DNA of 64,000 nt from NCBI GenBank assembly GCA_038496445.1, contig JALMLS010000061.1, positions 62,001 through 126,000 of the forward strand, read 5' to 3'. The notes under the pieces were generated by a model. It worked only from the letters and a program-made list of their open reading frames with translations. It was not told the DNA's origin and ran no database searches. The translations under genes were made by a program, and so were the position numbers. This document shows, piece after piece, positions 23,960-34,944 of this stretch. Source of the stretch: Trichosphaerium sp. ATCC 40318. Its lineage: Eukaryota; Discosea; Flabellinia; Trichosidae. Numbering within the stretch: the stretch's first letter is position 1; each line of letters begins with the position of its first letter.

Positions 23960-24050
23960 GAAAAATAAATTGAGCAACATAAACTTGTGTACTTGTACAG
24001 AAATAAAAGATGAGGGCATCAGGGCGTTAGCTGGAGTCATTCAATTGATT
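23960..24050 (+). pseudogene. Relic of one F-box/LRR-family repeat
   Basis: Translates to EIKDEGIRALAGVIQL, the signature of the LRR unit in the gene at 53,310 (TDEGIKALxGVHxINL). Only about one unit survives and the frame is lost outside it. It lies in the spacer between two minus-strand genes, alone and far from any intact copy. Confidence 0.6.
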
Positions 24051-24191
24051 TGTCAGAACATAAGTTACAATGGAAGGTGGCAAGGCGTTGGATAGTGTTC
24101 ATTGTATTTGACTTGGTACACTCAAGTGAGATGAAGGATTAAAGTCTTGGAAAGACTTTTATTGGATGGTTTTTTTTCTACATAATTTTGC

Positions 24192-27100
24192 TTATACGTT
24201 TTCTTCTGTTGTTTCATCGTCCTCAAATGAAAGTTTCCTCAATGGTGCAAACGATTTACCATAAGATTGTAGCAAACTTTCGTACTTATTAATATCAACA
24301 ACACGTGCCATTTCAAGGTCCTACAAAAACTTTCAAAAACAATCTTTGCAACTATGTTGGCAGTTTTGCGCATGTTTGTGGATTACGTACCATGAGCGCT
24401 CTGTGAATGGTAACTTCTCCTTTTGAAGGCGTATCGACCATTGGTGTTTTAAGGTGCGTATTGAAAAGGTCATCTAATTGTAGTGAAGAAATCATCCTGT
24501 TAGGATTTGCAGTCGTTGCAATAATAATCATTTTGTGATTCTTGATAGGAGGGTCAGATATAAAGACCATTAAAGCCTATAAACAATCGTTAGCATTAAT
24601 TCATGTGTATAAAGGGCGTTTGCTTAGGAAATAAATGGGTACCTGTAGTATAGCCATTGAGTATCTTTGTCCAAGTGGCGAGTATTGAATTAGTTTCTCA
24701 ATATCATCAATTACAACACAACTCTTAGGTGATTTCCCAGCATCAAAGAAAACTTGTTGAAGCTTATTACATATTGTAGTATCTGATACACCAACAAAGG
24801 TTGATGGCTTTATAACTTGGATACACTTATACCCTACAAAGTATTAGCAAGGTTGTTTTTTTTAATAAAATTACTTGCCTCCTTTCTTTGCCATTGTTGC
24901 TGCTATTGCAGTCTTACCAGATCCTTTTGGTCCTGTAATGAGTATGGATAACGATTTAAGTATCTTGCTTGTCTCTAGCTGCTCAAAGTATTTTTCGCCC
25001 AACGAGAACATGTCCTAGAAGGAATCAGACACTCATGCAATAAGAAGAGAGTTTTTTTAAGGTAGTTTGCGTGGTACGTGATAAAAAAGACAATGATAAA
25101 GTGCGTTTCTTAATGCGTACAGACAGTTCAGGTGAGTATTTTATGAATGGATTTGGAACCATATCTTGTATGAAATCAGTGCTTTGTCCAAACAATGGCT
25201 TGGATTCTTTGAAAGCACGGTCAAAGTCTATCTTTTTTATAACAATCTCATCCTCCTTTATTTTATCGCTTATCTTCTTTGGATTAATATGGCGTAGCAT
25301 CGCATAGCTTGAAGCATTTCTCACTAAACCTGAAAGAGTGGTAAGTCAAAGAAAAGTGCAACAATTGAAGTAAACTGGTAAAAGCAGAAAGCAGTTCAAA
25401 AAAAAACAAACTTATCTATACCTTCCAATTCTGCTCCGGTGAAATTTTCAGTGAGTTTTGCATACTCCTTTAAATCAACAGCAGGTTCGAGACGCTTTGA
25501 GTTGATCATGTCAATGCACTTAAGCGTTAGAATTTCAAGTCTACCCTAAAGAACTTGAGTCAGAGCAATTTTCTCACATCTAATACGTACAGCTTCATCA
25601 GGAAGTCCAAGTTCAACTTGTACTTCAAATCTACCTGGTCGAAGCATAGCTGCATCAATTAAGTCTCGCCTGTTTGTCATACCTATTGGAGAATGTTAGA
25701 TTTAGTTACAATTCTAAAACTTAGGAAACTGGACAGCAAGTTATCAAAGGCTTTTGTACGGCTTTGCTTCGATAAAAAATACTGTAGAGTTTACGTACCG
25801 ATTACTAGCACGTTGTTGATGTCTTTAAGACCTTGCATCTGAGTCAAGAGCTGATTGACAACGGAATCACCAACTGAATGAGATGATGAACCACGTGCTC
25901 TTACAATAGCATCAATTTCGTCAAATATTATCAAATGTAATCCCGCTTTATCTCCATTCTCCTCTTGATCATCAACAGCATCTTTAAATAATGCCTTTTT
26001 GGAAGAAAAAAAAGTTAGTCAATCAACTACTACAATCAAACTGTGTACTTTGATATTCTTTTCTGCTTCACCATAAAACTTGCTAAGAATCTCGCCGCCG
26101 GCAACATATTTTATAGTTTTACACTTTAGCATCTTTCCAATGTTCCTAAAACTCCGGTAAGAACAAGAATATTCTAATAATTGCGAAGACTTACTTTGCG
26201 AGAAGTGTTTTTCCAGTACCAGGAGGACCGTATAATAAAATTCCCTTAACGTGCTGATAATCAAGCTGTTTTAATGTTTCAATAGAGAGCATACGTGGTG
26301 CGAAAGCACGTCTGAATATAGAAGTAAATTGTTGGCTTAAACCGCCAACGCCAATTGTCTTGAAATCAAAGTTCATGGCACCATCACTGAACAAAGACAC
26401 TCTCTGTTTGTGGCTCTAGAGGCATGTGAGTAGGTACATTAGGTTGCAGGCAATAGTAAGAGACGTACAGTTCCGCTCTCGGTTTGATTTGCAATTCTTA
26501 ATGTCGAGTTCTTTGCTATTTCGAAAACAAGTTCTGTTCCACCTGCAAGAATAGCACGTTCATCTATCTTTGTGATATCCCTAGTCTTCGAGAAAGGTAC
26601 AACTGTTTTGAATTTAAAAATGAGATCTAATCCAAGAACACGAACAAGAAGCTTTTGGTTACAAGTGAACACCTGCCCGCTATATGTTTTCTACAACAAT
26701 AAGAAAAAGAAAGAAAAAAAAAACAACTCTGATAAAGTCTATTCACCGTACTTTAACATGCTGAGCAAGAGCTGTAGCACTTATTGCACCATGTTCGTTA
26801 TCTCTTCTTCTCTTAACCTTGTAATCAATCTCAATAATCATAGCACCGGAATCTAATAAACAACGTTACAACATAAACAACACGTGGCTGGTATTTTTTT
26901 TTGGGTAAAAAATCATTTGTGCGTACGCGGGATTGAAGATTCCGTCGCTGGATTGCATGTTATAGAGTCTCCTAATGCAGCAAAAATATCGACCTGTTGT
27001 ATAGCATTGATTGCTACGCAATCTGAACGATAAAAGAGATAAGGAACCGGAGGAGAAACGTTTTATTTAGTGTACCATCTGCCAAGGTCTTTCGCGCTTT

Positions 27101-27344
27101 GTATGTATAGGTACAGCTTAAACTACCTCCTTCGCTATCAATCCGTACGAATTTACCTTGTTTGGACCATTTCTCAAACGTTTGTGTTGAAACATAGATG
27201 TTGTTGCTGTAGTGGAGTTTCTTTGGTGCGGATATTACTGTAAGTACGGACATGATGTATTGATGGTTGTTGTTATGATGAAAAAATGACAACGTGGTTT
27301 TTTTTACCAATTTTCAAATCCGTTTCAAATAAAACTTGCTCCAT
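24192..27344 (-). CDS. NSF: N-ethylmaleimide-sensitive factor (NSF/Sec18), AAA ATPase
   Basis: ATG 27,344 ([13 protein letters not shown]) to TAA 24,192, about twelve exons. The N domain includes [20 protein letters not shown] and an [12 protein letters not shown]-like region. D1 has Walker [13 protein letters not shown], then [20 protein letters not shown], Walker [16 protein letters not shown], the sensor/SRH region [24 protein letters not shown] and the [12 protein letters not shown] helix. D2 has its own P-loop, [17 protein letters not shown], then [15 protein letters not shown] and [11 protein letters not shown]. The C-terminus is acidic. NSF disassembles SNARE complexes with SNAP after membrane fusion, acting on Golgi, endosomal and plasma membranes as a hexamer. 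All nucleotide-binding motifs are intact, so the gene is probably functional. CACGTG at 25,891 and 24,301 falls in coding or exon-edge sequence. Confidence 0.96.
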
Positions 27345-28067
27345 GTGAACCTATTTTGAATACACTGTACAAGAAGAACGCAGAAACCCATTCATTATTT
27401 TTACATAGTGGAAGGTGGCTCAAGTATTTTCAATAGTTGGTATTCACAGAAAACCCCGACTGTACTTAACCCTCTTTATTTTAAGTAAGGTTGCGTTCGT
27501 TTCCAACACAATGACTCGGCCATTAGAGAGTCAAACAAAGGTCGCGTCATGCCCGCTAAGTCTGCTACAAACATTCTTTACCAGTTCCTTTAGACGTTTT
27601 CTGAACTTATCGGTGATTGCACGAAAACAGTCAAGTGCTTGACCCTACAGACTAGCCTGGTTTTTGATACCTTGCCAAGCACGGACTTGATTGTATTGAC
27701 AATAACAAAAGAAGCATAACGAAGTGTAACGATTGTTTTTCAGGGACTCCAAGCCTAAAGTACAAATACAGCTGGCTGATCTTGAACATATCATGTTACA
27801 TTGTCCTACGTAGTATGGACTATTGTACGGGCTATTTCATTTTAAGTTTATGTCCTTAACCAACAATGCATAATCAATCACTGAGTTTTATTGATACGGG
27901 CTATTTTGTTTTAAGTACACATGCTTAACCAAATTGACATTGATACTGATTATTGATTGATAAACTACAACTATAAACAGCTCAAGGTCCAATCCTTTAC
28001 AAGTTGAAGTATAAACCCATATCAAATGCGTCACTATTAGGGTTATTATGTGTATAAGTAGTGGTAC
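27345..28067. other. Gene-poor region with a two-copy repeat
   Basis: No convincing gene; an open frame at 27,415-27,642 has no known content. Two near-identical 37-bp units (core TACGGGCTATTT, ending CTTAACCA) lie at 27,826-27,862 and 27,895-27,931, a period of 69. Confidence 0.5.
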
Positions 28068-28697
28068 TTAAGGGTGGAGTCCCATATTGTCTTAATCTCG
28101 ACGAACCCCTCTCAGATTTGTCTATAATTTACTGTGAGTACTCAGCACGCCCAGTTATACCCTTTAGGTAGCGCTAAAAATTTTTTCCGATAAATGGAAT
28201 TGTGTTTTTTACCTAAATTAAGCGACTTTTCACGCTCAGCTAACCCCTCTTCAATTCCGCTATAAACTTCCGCAAAACACGTATTTACAGTCTTAAATAA
28301 TATAGTGTGGTTTAAAAAGTTATTGCACAACACACAACATAGAATTTTGAAAAAACATCTAAAAATAAACAAATAATGTTTACGGTAAACACACAAAAAA
28401 AAAATACAAGTTTTTGATACACACAAAAACAAAAAAATAACACTTAAAAATTAGTTTTTTTCTCCAAAAACTGCACAGCTCATAAAATTCATAGATGGGT
28501 GCCACGTGCCGTGATGAAATGAACATGAATAATTTTTCACAAGTAATGAAAAAAATGGTTACTGCTTAATTTGGAAGCTATGTGAAAAAAGCACGTGTCT
28601 GTTAAATCGCGTAGGCGTTAAGGTCATACGGTTTAATGTGGTAACAAAAAATCAGGTTAAAAAAACAGTTTTTGTCAATATAGGACTCCACCCTTAA
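28068..28697. mobile_element. Terminal-inverted-repeat element (MITE-like)
   Basis: A 22-bp inverted repeat bounds the element: left 28,068-28,089 begins TTAAGGGTGGAGTCC; right 28,676-28,697 ends GGACTCCACCCTTAA. They differ at one position. TTAA on each side could be a piggyBac-type target duplication, or the inner TA could be a Tc1/mariner one. The interior (630 bp overall) is AT-rich and has no transposase; the 96-codon frame at 28,142-28,432 on the minus strand is not convincing. Probably a non-autonomous element. Confidence 0.72.
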
Positions 28698-29662
28698 CTA
28701 ATTGTCGTTATTGTTTCAAGAAACTTAAAACAATACGATTGTTTAAGCCCTTTTTTGTTTCTTGATTGCAACGTTTCCGAACTTCTGGTAATATACTCCC
28801 TCCCTCCCGCCTCCGTATATTAATATTCAAAAACACTGAAAACAAAACAAAAATTATAAAACAACAAAAGCAATTCTGAAGTCAGAGATGGAATGGCGTT
28901 ACATCTCACTTACCTAACAACAATACTATTTTTTCTCTGTACTTTGTTTCTCATACATGCGTCAATTGTAAGGACATGTATGGGATAAAGGAATAAAACG
29001 GGCAGACCCTCTTTATACCCAACAACAATAGCATTGTTTTACTCGTAGAACAATAAAACAATAATGTTTGAAACTTTTGGCTGGTATACTGCTCATAGAT
29101 CTCAGTGGTTCTACAAATACTAGTAAATTAGCACATTTTGTAGGCGTACATCGTATTGGCTGTTTAATTGTAAGCATAGCAAATGACGAGAGAATAAAAC
29201 AATTGACATGTGTAAAATTGTGTTGATAGTACTTTAAAAATAAAGTAAATGCACTGATTTCTTGTTTTGTGCTACGCAGATTTACATTACTGCGCCCATG
29301 TCCACCTTGTTTGTGGAGTCTCGAGGGCGAGTTTATCACGTGATAAAATCCATTTGCTATGACATTGACTTTGTTTGAGAATTTGGCTGCAGCAAAACCC
29401 TGGAAAGATCAGTAACAGTCAGTTAATCGTTGATACTCTTTTTAGTCGCGTAATTCTACTACTCCAAACGTTACACCGCCCGCCGTTACACCAATTTAAT
29501 CGCTCATTGCGTAGAAAGGTACCACAATACTTGCGATAGAATTTAAGAGAGTTTACAAGCAAAACGAAAAGCGTAAATCTAATTTACCGGCAATTGCGCT
29601 AATTTTCAAGTCAAAACACATTCCGAGCACACCTTGTTGCTAACTGACCCAAACGAGCGCTT
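28698..29662. other. Gene-poor region
   Basis: No supported gene. A minus-strand frame at 29,013-29,339 has no recognisable content. TCACGTGA at about 29,337 lies some 400 nt upstream of the next gene. Confidence 0.4.
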
Positions 29663-29755
29663 TTGGGTGTAGTATCGTTTTTCGAAGAAATCTCTGTTTA
29701 CTTTCCAATAAAACGTGCACTAGCTTTAACATTTAATAGATTTATCATACTCCAA

Positions 29756-31138
29756 ATGTCAATTAAGCCAGGGCCATATGTATACAGCCCCATCAACAAT
29801 ACATCCAAGACTATACTGGACCTACCACGTGACATACAACGATATTTGTGTACTTTCAATGAGGAAACATTTAAGAAGTTTCATATCCTATCAAAAAGAG
29901 CTGCAATCCACACACACTACAATAACAAACTCGAAAGAAGTGGTATTTGGATGAAATGGTATCCTAGCGGTCATTTAAAGTCACAGACAAATCTCATCAA
30001 TGGCGTTGAGAGTGGCGAGTTTAAACAGTGGTATGAAAGTGGACAACTTGAAGTACATTGTTGGATGCTTGATAATGCTGCTACTAGCGAGTATAAGCAG
30101 TGGTATGAGAATGGAAACTTGGAGCTATTTCATCATTTAGTTGATGATGAAAGGAGTGGTGAGAGTAAAGAATGGCATGAAAACGGAAAACTCTGTTGGC
30201 AATGTTCTTTCAAAAAAGACAAAAAAAATGGTGAATACAAACGTTGGTATGAGAATGGACAACTTTCTTGGACATGTCTTTATGTTGATGATAAAAGTAA
30301 TGGTGAGTATAAGCGATGGCATAAGAATGGAAAACTTAGTGTTCATTGCTGGTATGTTGATGGTAAAAAGGAAGGAGAGTACAAAGAATGGTATGAAAAT
30401 GGTCAATTACACTTCCACTGTTGTTATGTCAATGATAAGAGAAATGGACAATATAAGGCATATTATGAAGATGGAACACTTAAAAACAAGTCACATTTTG
30501 TTCATGGTTCCAGAAATGGTATTCTAAAACAGTGGCATGATAACGGACAAATTGATATGGAATGCATTTTTATTGATGACAAGGAGAATGGTGTGTTTAG
30601 ACAGTGGCATAGAAATGGAACTCTTGAAGTTCTTTGTATAAGTGTTGATGATAAAACAAATGGTGAGTATAAGCAGTGGTACGATAATGGGCAACTTGAT
30701 TATCAATGTAACAAAATTGATGATAAAAAGAATGGAGAGTACAAAAAGTGGCATAGGAATGGTCAGTTGTGTGAGGTATCTTTTTATGTTAATGATAACA
30801 GAAACGGAGAGTACAAACGTTGGCATGACAATGGTCAATTATTTCAGACTTGTTATTATGCTAATGGCAAGATAAATAGTGAGTTTAAACAGTGGTATGG
30901 AGATGGAAGGCTTCACATAAATTCAACCTTTGTTCAAGATAACCGAAATGGTGAAGCCAAGGCATGGTACAATAATGGACAACTCAAAGAACAATCTATG
31001 TGGGTAGAAGGCAAGCGACATGGTGAAACCAAGACATGGTATGACAATGGACAACTCAAGGAGTTGGCTGTTTACGTTGACAACAAAAAGACTTGTGATA
31101 ACCAAAAATGGGATAGAAGTGGACACCTTATTGTCTAG
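29756..31138 (+). CDS. F-box-like / MORN-YwqK-type repeat protein, copy 1
   Basis: Single exon, 460 residues from ATG 29,756 (MSIKPGPYVYSPINN). The N-terminus has a degenerate F-box-like segment (ILDLPRDIQRYLCTFNEETF, then LSKRAAIHTHYNNKLERSG). About 17 repeats of 22-24 residues follow, with the pattern Gx(Y/F)KxWYxNGQLxxxxxYVDxKxxGE, for example EYKEWYENGQL and EAKAWYNNGQL. These are the YwqK/MORN-2 type, which form extended beta sheets. Paralogues lie at 50,592-51,513 (plus) and 62,048-62,687 (minus). If the F-box is real, it would be a ubiquitin-ligase adaptor with a repeat platform for targets; that is inference. The frame is intact. CACGTG at about 29,826 lies in the coding sequence. Confidence 0.85.
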   Translation: MSIKPGPYVYSPINNTSKTILDLPRDIQRYLCTFNEETFKKFHILSKRAAIHTHYNNKLERSGIWMKWYPSGHLKSQTNLINGVESGEFKQWYESGQLEVHCWMLDNAATSEYKQWYENGNLELFHHLVDDERSGESKEWHENGKLCWQCSFKKDKKNGEYKRWYENGQLSWTCLYVDDKSNGEYKRWHKNGKLSVHCWYVDGKKEGEYKEWYENGQLHFHCCYVNDKRNGQYKAYYEDGTLKNKSHFVHGSRNGILKQWHDNGQIDMECIFIDDKENGVFRQWHRNGTLEVLCISVDDKTNGEYKQWYDNGQLDYQCNKIDDKKNGEYKKWHRNGQLCEVSFYVNDNRNGEYKRWHDNGQLFQTCYYANGKINSEFKQWYGDGRLHINSTFVQDNRNGEAKAWYNNGQLKEQSMWVEGKRHGETKTWYDNGQLKELAVYVDNKKTCDNQKWDRSGHLIV

Positions 31139-32043
31139 AGTGATATCATAGCAAGCACCAATAGCAAGAAAATCAATAAATAGTAAATATCAGTTAGAAC
31201 TCGATAGAGTTTTTCGGTAGCTTGTCCAACACTGAGGAGTAAGTTTGAACTTAAATGAGGTATTGGGAAAAATGTACAGATTGTGAATTTGTTAGGTAAC
31301 TTGCAGGAGACTTCAACCGCTGGCTGTACTATCTTTATCTATTGTATTTTGTAAAGACTGAGTGAGTAGTATGCCTCAGAAGTATCCGGAAACATTTCAC
31401 CATACTTGAAAGAAAGAGTCTTTAATTGTCAGTGCAGGTTTGAGGGATTCTGGTATTTCAATAAAAAGAAGGTGAAACAGACGGTGAATCTACTTTGAAG
31501 CATGCAGCATGGCAGCAAGTTCATAGTTCTTTGCCGGGATATACCTTATGTCTTTGGATGGACGATGAGTACCCAGACCGTACATTTGACATTAACACGT
31601 GCAAGAGTTAGGCATTCTTTTTCCAAACGTTGCTCATCGTGGCTGTGGTGTATTCTCGTTGCTTGTTCATTGGTATCACGTGCAACGAGGAACAAGTGGT
31701 TACTGCCACTGCGAGTAGTAATTTGCACTCATGTATTTACAGACACAAGCTTACAACAAGCCACATGCGCCAATAGGTTTGCAAAAAAATAATGTATTTT
31801 ACGTTTTAATGATGTTTTAATAACTGCGACGCGTTGAATGTGCCCAGAAATGTATTGCGGGTGAAGTATCTGGCTTTAACACTCCACTCCAATTAAAAGC
31901 TGTTGTAAGCTGCTATTTCGTAGCCTCGGTTTAGTAGCCCTTTGATCCTTTCGTACCCATGACTCCAATTGTCCGTTAAGGCAAGCAAAACACAAAAGCT
32001 ACCAATAACGCCTCTTAATCAGCAAGAGCGCTAGAAAACCACA
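31139..32043. other. Intergenic region
   Basis: No supportable gene. The frame at 31,502-31,792 contains two CACGTG sites (about 31,597 and 31,677) but no recognisable domain. Confidence 0.45.
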
Positions 32044-33192
32044 ATGGCCAGTACAATAGCTGATGTGAGAGTCTATCCTGAGTTAAACGCCAAATTAATA
32101 TCTCAAGGCGCTGAAGCAGTACGATACATCATTTCTAGATAGTTTTTGCTTGATTGGCATCAAAACATGGCTAAAATGATTTAAGCGCATTTACACTTGC
32201 ACGTACATGGGTCAATCAGCAATAATCAAGGAAAGATTTACAAAAACATACAGACACCCAACTCTTGACCAAAAACTAAACACACAACGCTCCAACGCCG
32301 TAAGCGAGCCTAAAACTGTATAACACACCGCCAACACGTTTTTTTAGGAGGCAACTTTACTTTCACGCGTCCGGGGCGTGGGTGTCGATGCACCAACGCT
32401 GTACCTTGTAGATCCAGTAAATTGGCGCATTATAATGGAGAATGTACAAGGACAAACAGTCAAAGCTCATCTTCTTGACCACGGCAACCCTACAGTACAA
32501 GGTACGTGTAATTTGTAATATGAGATGCTGACAAAGCCCAAAACGGAACCCAAAGCAACTTAATTTTCCGAAATTACAATTTTCGATAGCTAATTCTTTT
32601 TTGTTTGTAACAGAGTTGAACGACCTTGCAATTAAAATTGGTAACGCCCTCGTAAAGCTCCATGACGCTGGCATAACTCATGGCGATTTGACGACCTCAA
32701 ACATGATGCTACGTGACTCCGGTAGTATCGTGAGTGCTTCTGCGTTTCGTTTAACCCAATGACTGTCATTAGGCTATGATTGATTTTGGACTCGCTAGAA
32801 TCGATTGTCACCAACCTGAAGATAAAGCCGTAGATCTATACGTTCTAGAGAGAGCATTTCTAAGCACACATCCCGAGTTAGGATCTTTGGTACGAGATTT
32901 AAAATAAAATTTCTCCAAATAAAAAAACATGTGATTGTTAACAACTAGCGTAGTTTGACGACATCATATCGCACTACGTCAAGACATCAAAGAAAGGTAA
33001 ACAAGTGTCGAAGAGATTAGAACAAGGTACCATTTTATTAAACGATAACACATGCTTAATCACACAAAACAATGTTTCACATTTATTCAATAAAATTTTT
33101 TTATTTTTGCTTCGGCGTTTTTTCTTGTTTGTGTTCTAAAACTATTTCTTTTAGTGCGATCAAGAGGTAGAAAAAAGCTTGCTTTTGGTTAA
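32044..33192 (+). CDS. BUD32: Bud32 / TP53RK (PRPK) kinase of the KEOPS complex
   Basis: ATG 32,044 ([20 protein letters not shown]) reaches the QGAEA block. Later exons give [78 protein letters not shown] and [19 protein letters not shown]. The gene ends [11 protein letters not shown] at TAA 33,190. These are family-diagnostic: the compact HGDLTTSNM loop replaces HRDLKPxN, and [14 protein letters not shown] is unique to Bud32. The protein is an atypical kinase/ATPase in KEOPS, which with Kae1 makes the t6A37 modification in tRNAs. Exons are small, split by introns near 32,110-32,220, 32,320-32,347, 32,503-32,613, 32,730-32,770, 32,890-32,948, and 33,030-33,153. The exact first splice is unsettled. 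Confidence 0.93.
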
Positions 33193-33389
33193 ACATAGCG
33201 TTCTTAAAAGTTGACGAAATTCTATCGCACATTGTAATTATATAAACGACAACTTTGTTTAACGCTTCGTGCACGTGGGGAAAAGAAGTTCGCTTTTTAT
33301 TTTGTTTGGAAAGTTCGCAAGGAAACAACGCGTAGAGTGGCTTAAAGGTTTAAGTCTATAAGCCTACCTAGGGACTACTTGATTCACAA

Positions 33390-33862
33390 TGGAAGTGTCA
33401 GAGATACCAACAACTGTATGCAATAGTTAGGTTGTACCTTTTCCTCACAACGTTCTGTAGATGCAATTGAAGAGCCAAGAGAACATATCTACATTCCTAG
33501 AGGATGAAATAACGTAATAACTAGTTGCAACAGAGTGCAACAATAGGTTGACGCACTTTAGTGTTGTTCATAGCACAGCTGCATCTCAAGGCAGACTAAG
33601 CTCGCAAGGTACAGATAGCACAAAGCGACGTTCATTCACATTCTTGTAGAGTTGGATCATTTACTTGCCGTCCGAGACGAGCTACGAGGACATACCATAT
33701 CACTACGTACAGACAAGATTATGGTGAGTCAGGTCTTCTTTTTAGCGAGTGTCCCAACCCTTTTTTTAGAGAAAATATTGGAATAACAGCGTAGAGCTAT
33801 CAATCCAGAAGCTATCGGAGGCTATAAACGAGTACGCGTTTTGGAATAAGACATTCGCGTAG
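33390..33862 (+). CDS. Small spliced gene, unidentified
   Basis: ATG 33,390 (MEVSEIPTTV) then exon fragments: about 33,462-33,510 (MQLKSQENISTFLEDE), 33,530-33,610 (ECNNRLTHFSVVHSTAASQG), 33,652-33,720 (ELDHLLAVRDELRGHTISLR) and 33,768-33,862 (RKYWNNSVELSIQKLSEAIN), ending at TAG. The pieces are joined by plausible short introns and read as a helical, probably coiled-coil, protein of about 110 residues. Size and helicity resemble small subunits of Mediator, BLOC or kinetochore complexes, but no family can be named. Confidence 0.42.
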
Positions 33863-34080
33863 TGGCAGTTTCCGCTACGTGTTCACAACACAAATCAAAA
33901 AATTTTCAAAAAAAACAATCTTTGTTTATCCTTTAAAATACCACTAGCCCACTTGCATTATACTTGCTACGCCAAATATTTAGAAAAAACGACTTTGTAG
34001 TGTCTTTTACGAGCGCTAAAAAGCAGCCGAAAAAAAATGGTACACATCATAAAACGACACCTCTCATCATGACCCTCAGA

Positions 34081-34382
34081 TGAAATAGATCAACATAGTA
34101 CATCATCACAAGAAGAATTCTTCTTAGATGACCAAGACTCTTTTTACCCTACTCAGAATGATGATAATACCAGACAGCACAAGAAACCTAAGAAATCGTA
34201 CGCAAAGACACAAAAAAAACTTTTTTACTTCGCATCGCGATGATGTTGTTTTTTGGTTTGTTTGATCTTTTGTGTGTTGATACAGTTGCGTAAAGTAGGT
34301 CTAAAAGGAAACGTAAGGCAGTGGACTTTACAAAATTTTTTGAGGAGCCTAGTTCACCGCTTTTGTTCTCTCGAAATCTCCT
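34081..34382 (+). CDS. Small spliced exons, unidentified acidic/basic protein
   Basis: An exon at about 34,081-34,200 reads DEIDQHSTSSQEEFFLDDQD, then QNDDNTRQHKKPKKS, ending at a GTACG donor. After an intron ending near 34,292, SKRKRKAVDFTKFFEEPSSP leads to a TAA at about 34,382. It has a nuclear-localisation-like basic run and low complexity. The 5' part is not resolved. It may belong with the preceding exons or be a separate gene. Confidence 0.35.
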
Positions 34383-34944
34383 ATAAAACAACAATAAAGA
34401 AAACTTTAGGAACTTTGAATTAACCGGTTGTGTTTTTATTTTTTTTTGGAACACTAAACGTGACATATGTAAAACCGTGCTCTTGACAGTGCACCGTGGT
34501 TTAGGAATTCTATCACGTTTTTTTAAAACACACAATTTTTGTTTTTATTTGTGTACGATAGTAAGCGAACCAAGCGTTTCAGGACCATCGCCTAGGCGTC
34601 TGGTAAACTATTGTAAATAAAACGAAGACACCACGTGGAGAGTGGGAGTTTTTGGGAAGAAGGTGCTGTTGATAGGGATCAATTGAGGACATCTGTTCAA
34701 ATACAATAAAACGATTTATTTTTACGACGTTTTTCAGCGCTGTTGTTACAATTTAAAAGTTATACAAGGGTTTTAATGTTCTAAAATACACAAGAGCCAG
34801 TGATATGTTACCAGCGTGTGATCTTTTTCAGATTCTTCCGGTTTTTCTTAGTGTGAAACCAAAAAGAAAGACCGAAAAAATCCAAAAAAAATTGACTTAC
34901 ACACTTCTTTTTTTCTGTTGTTATCAAGATTCTTTTTGGCTTCC

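Noticed and set aside
30141-31126. Long opposite- and alternate-frame ORFs over the repeat gene
   Set aside because: They are shadows of a repetitive single-exon gene; their repeated composition follows from the true frame.
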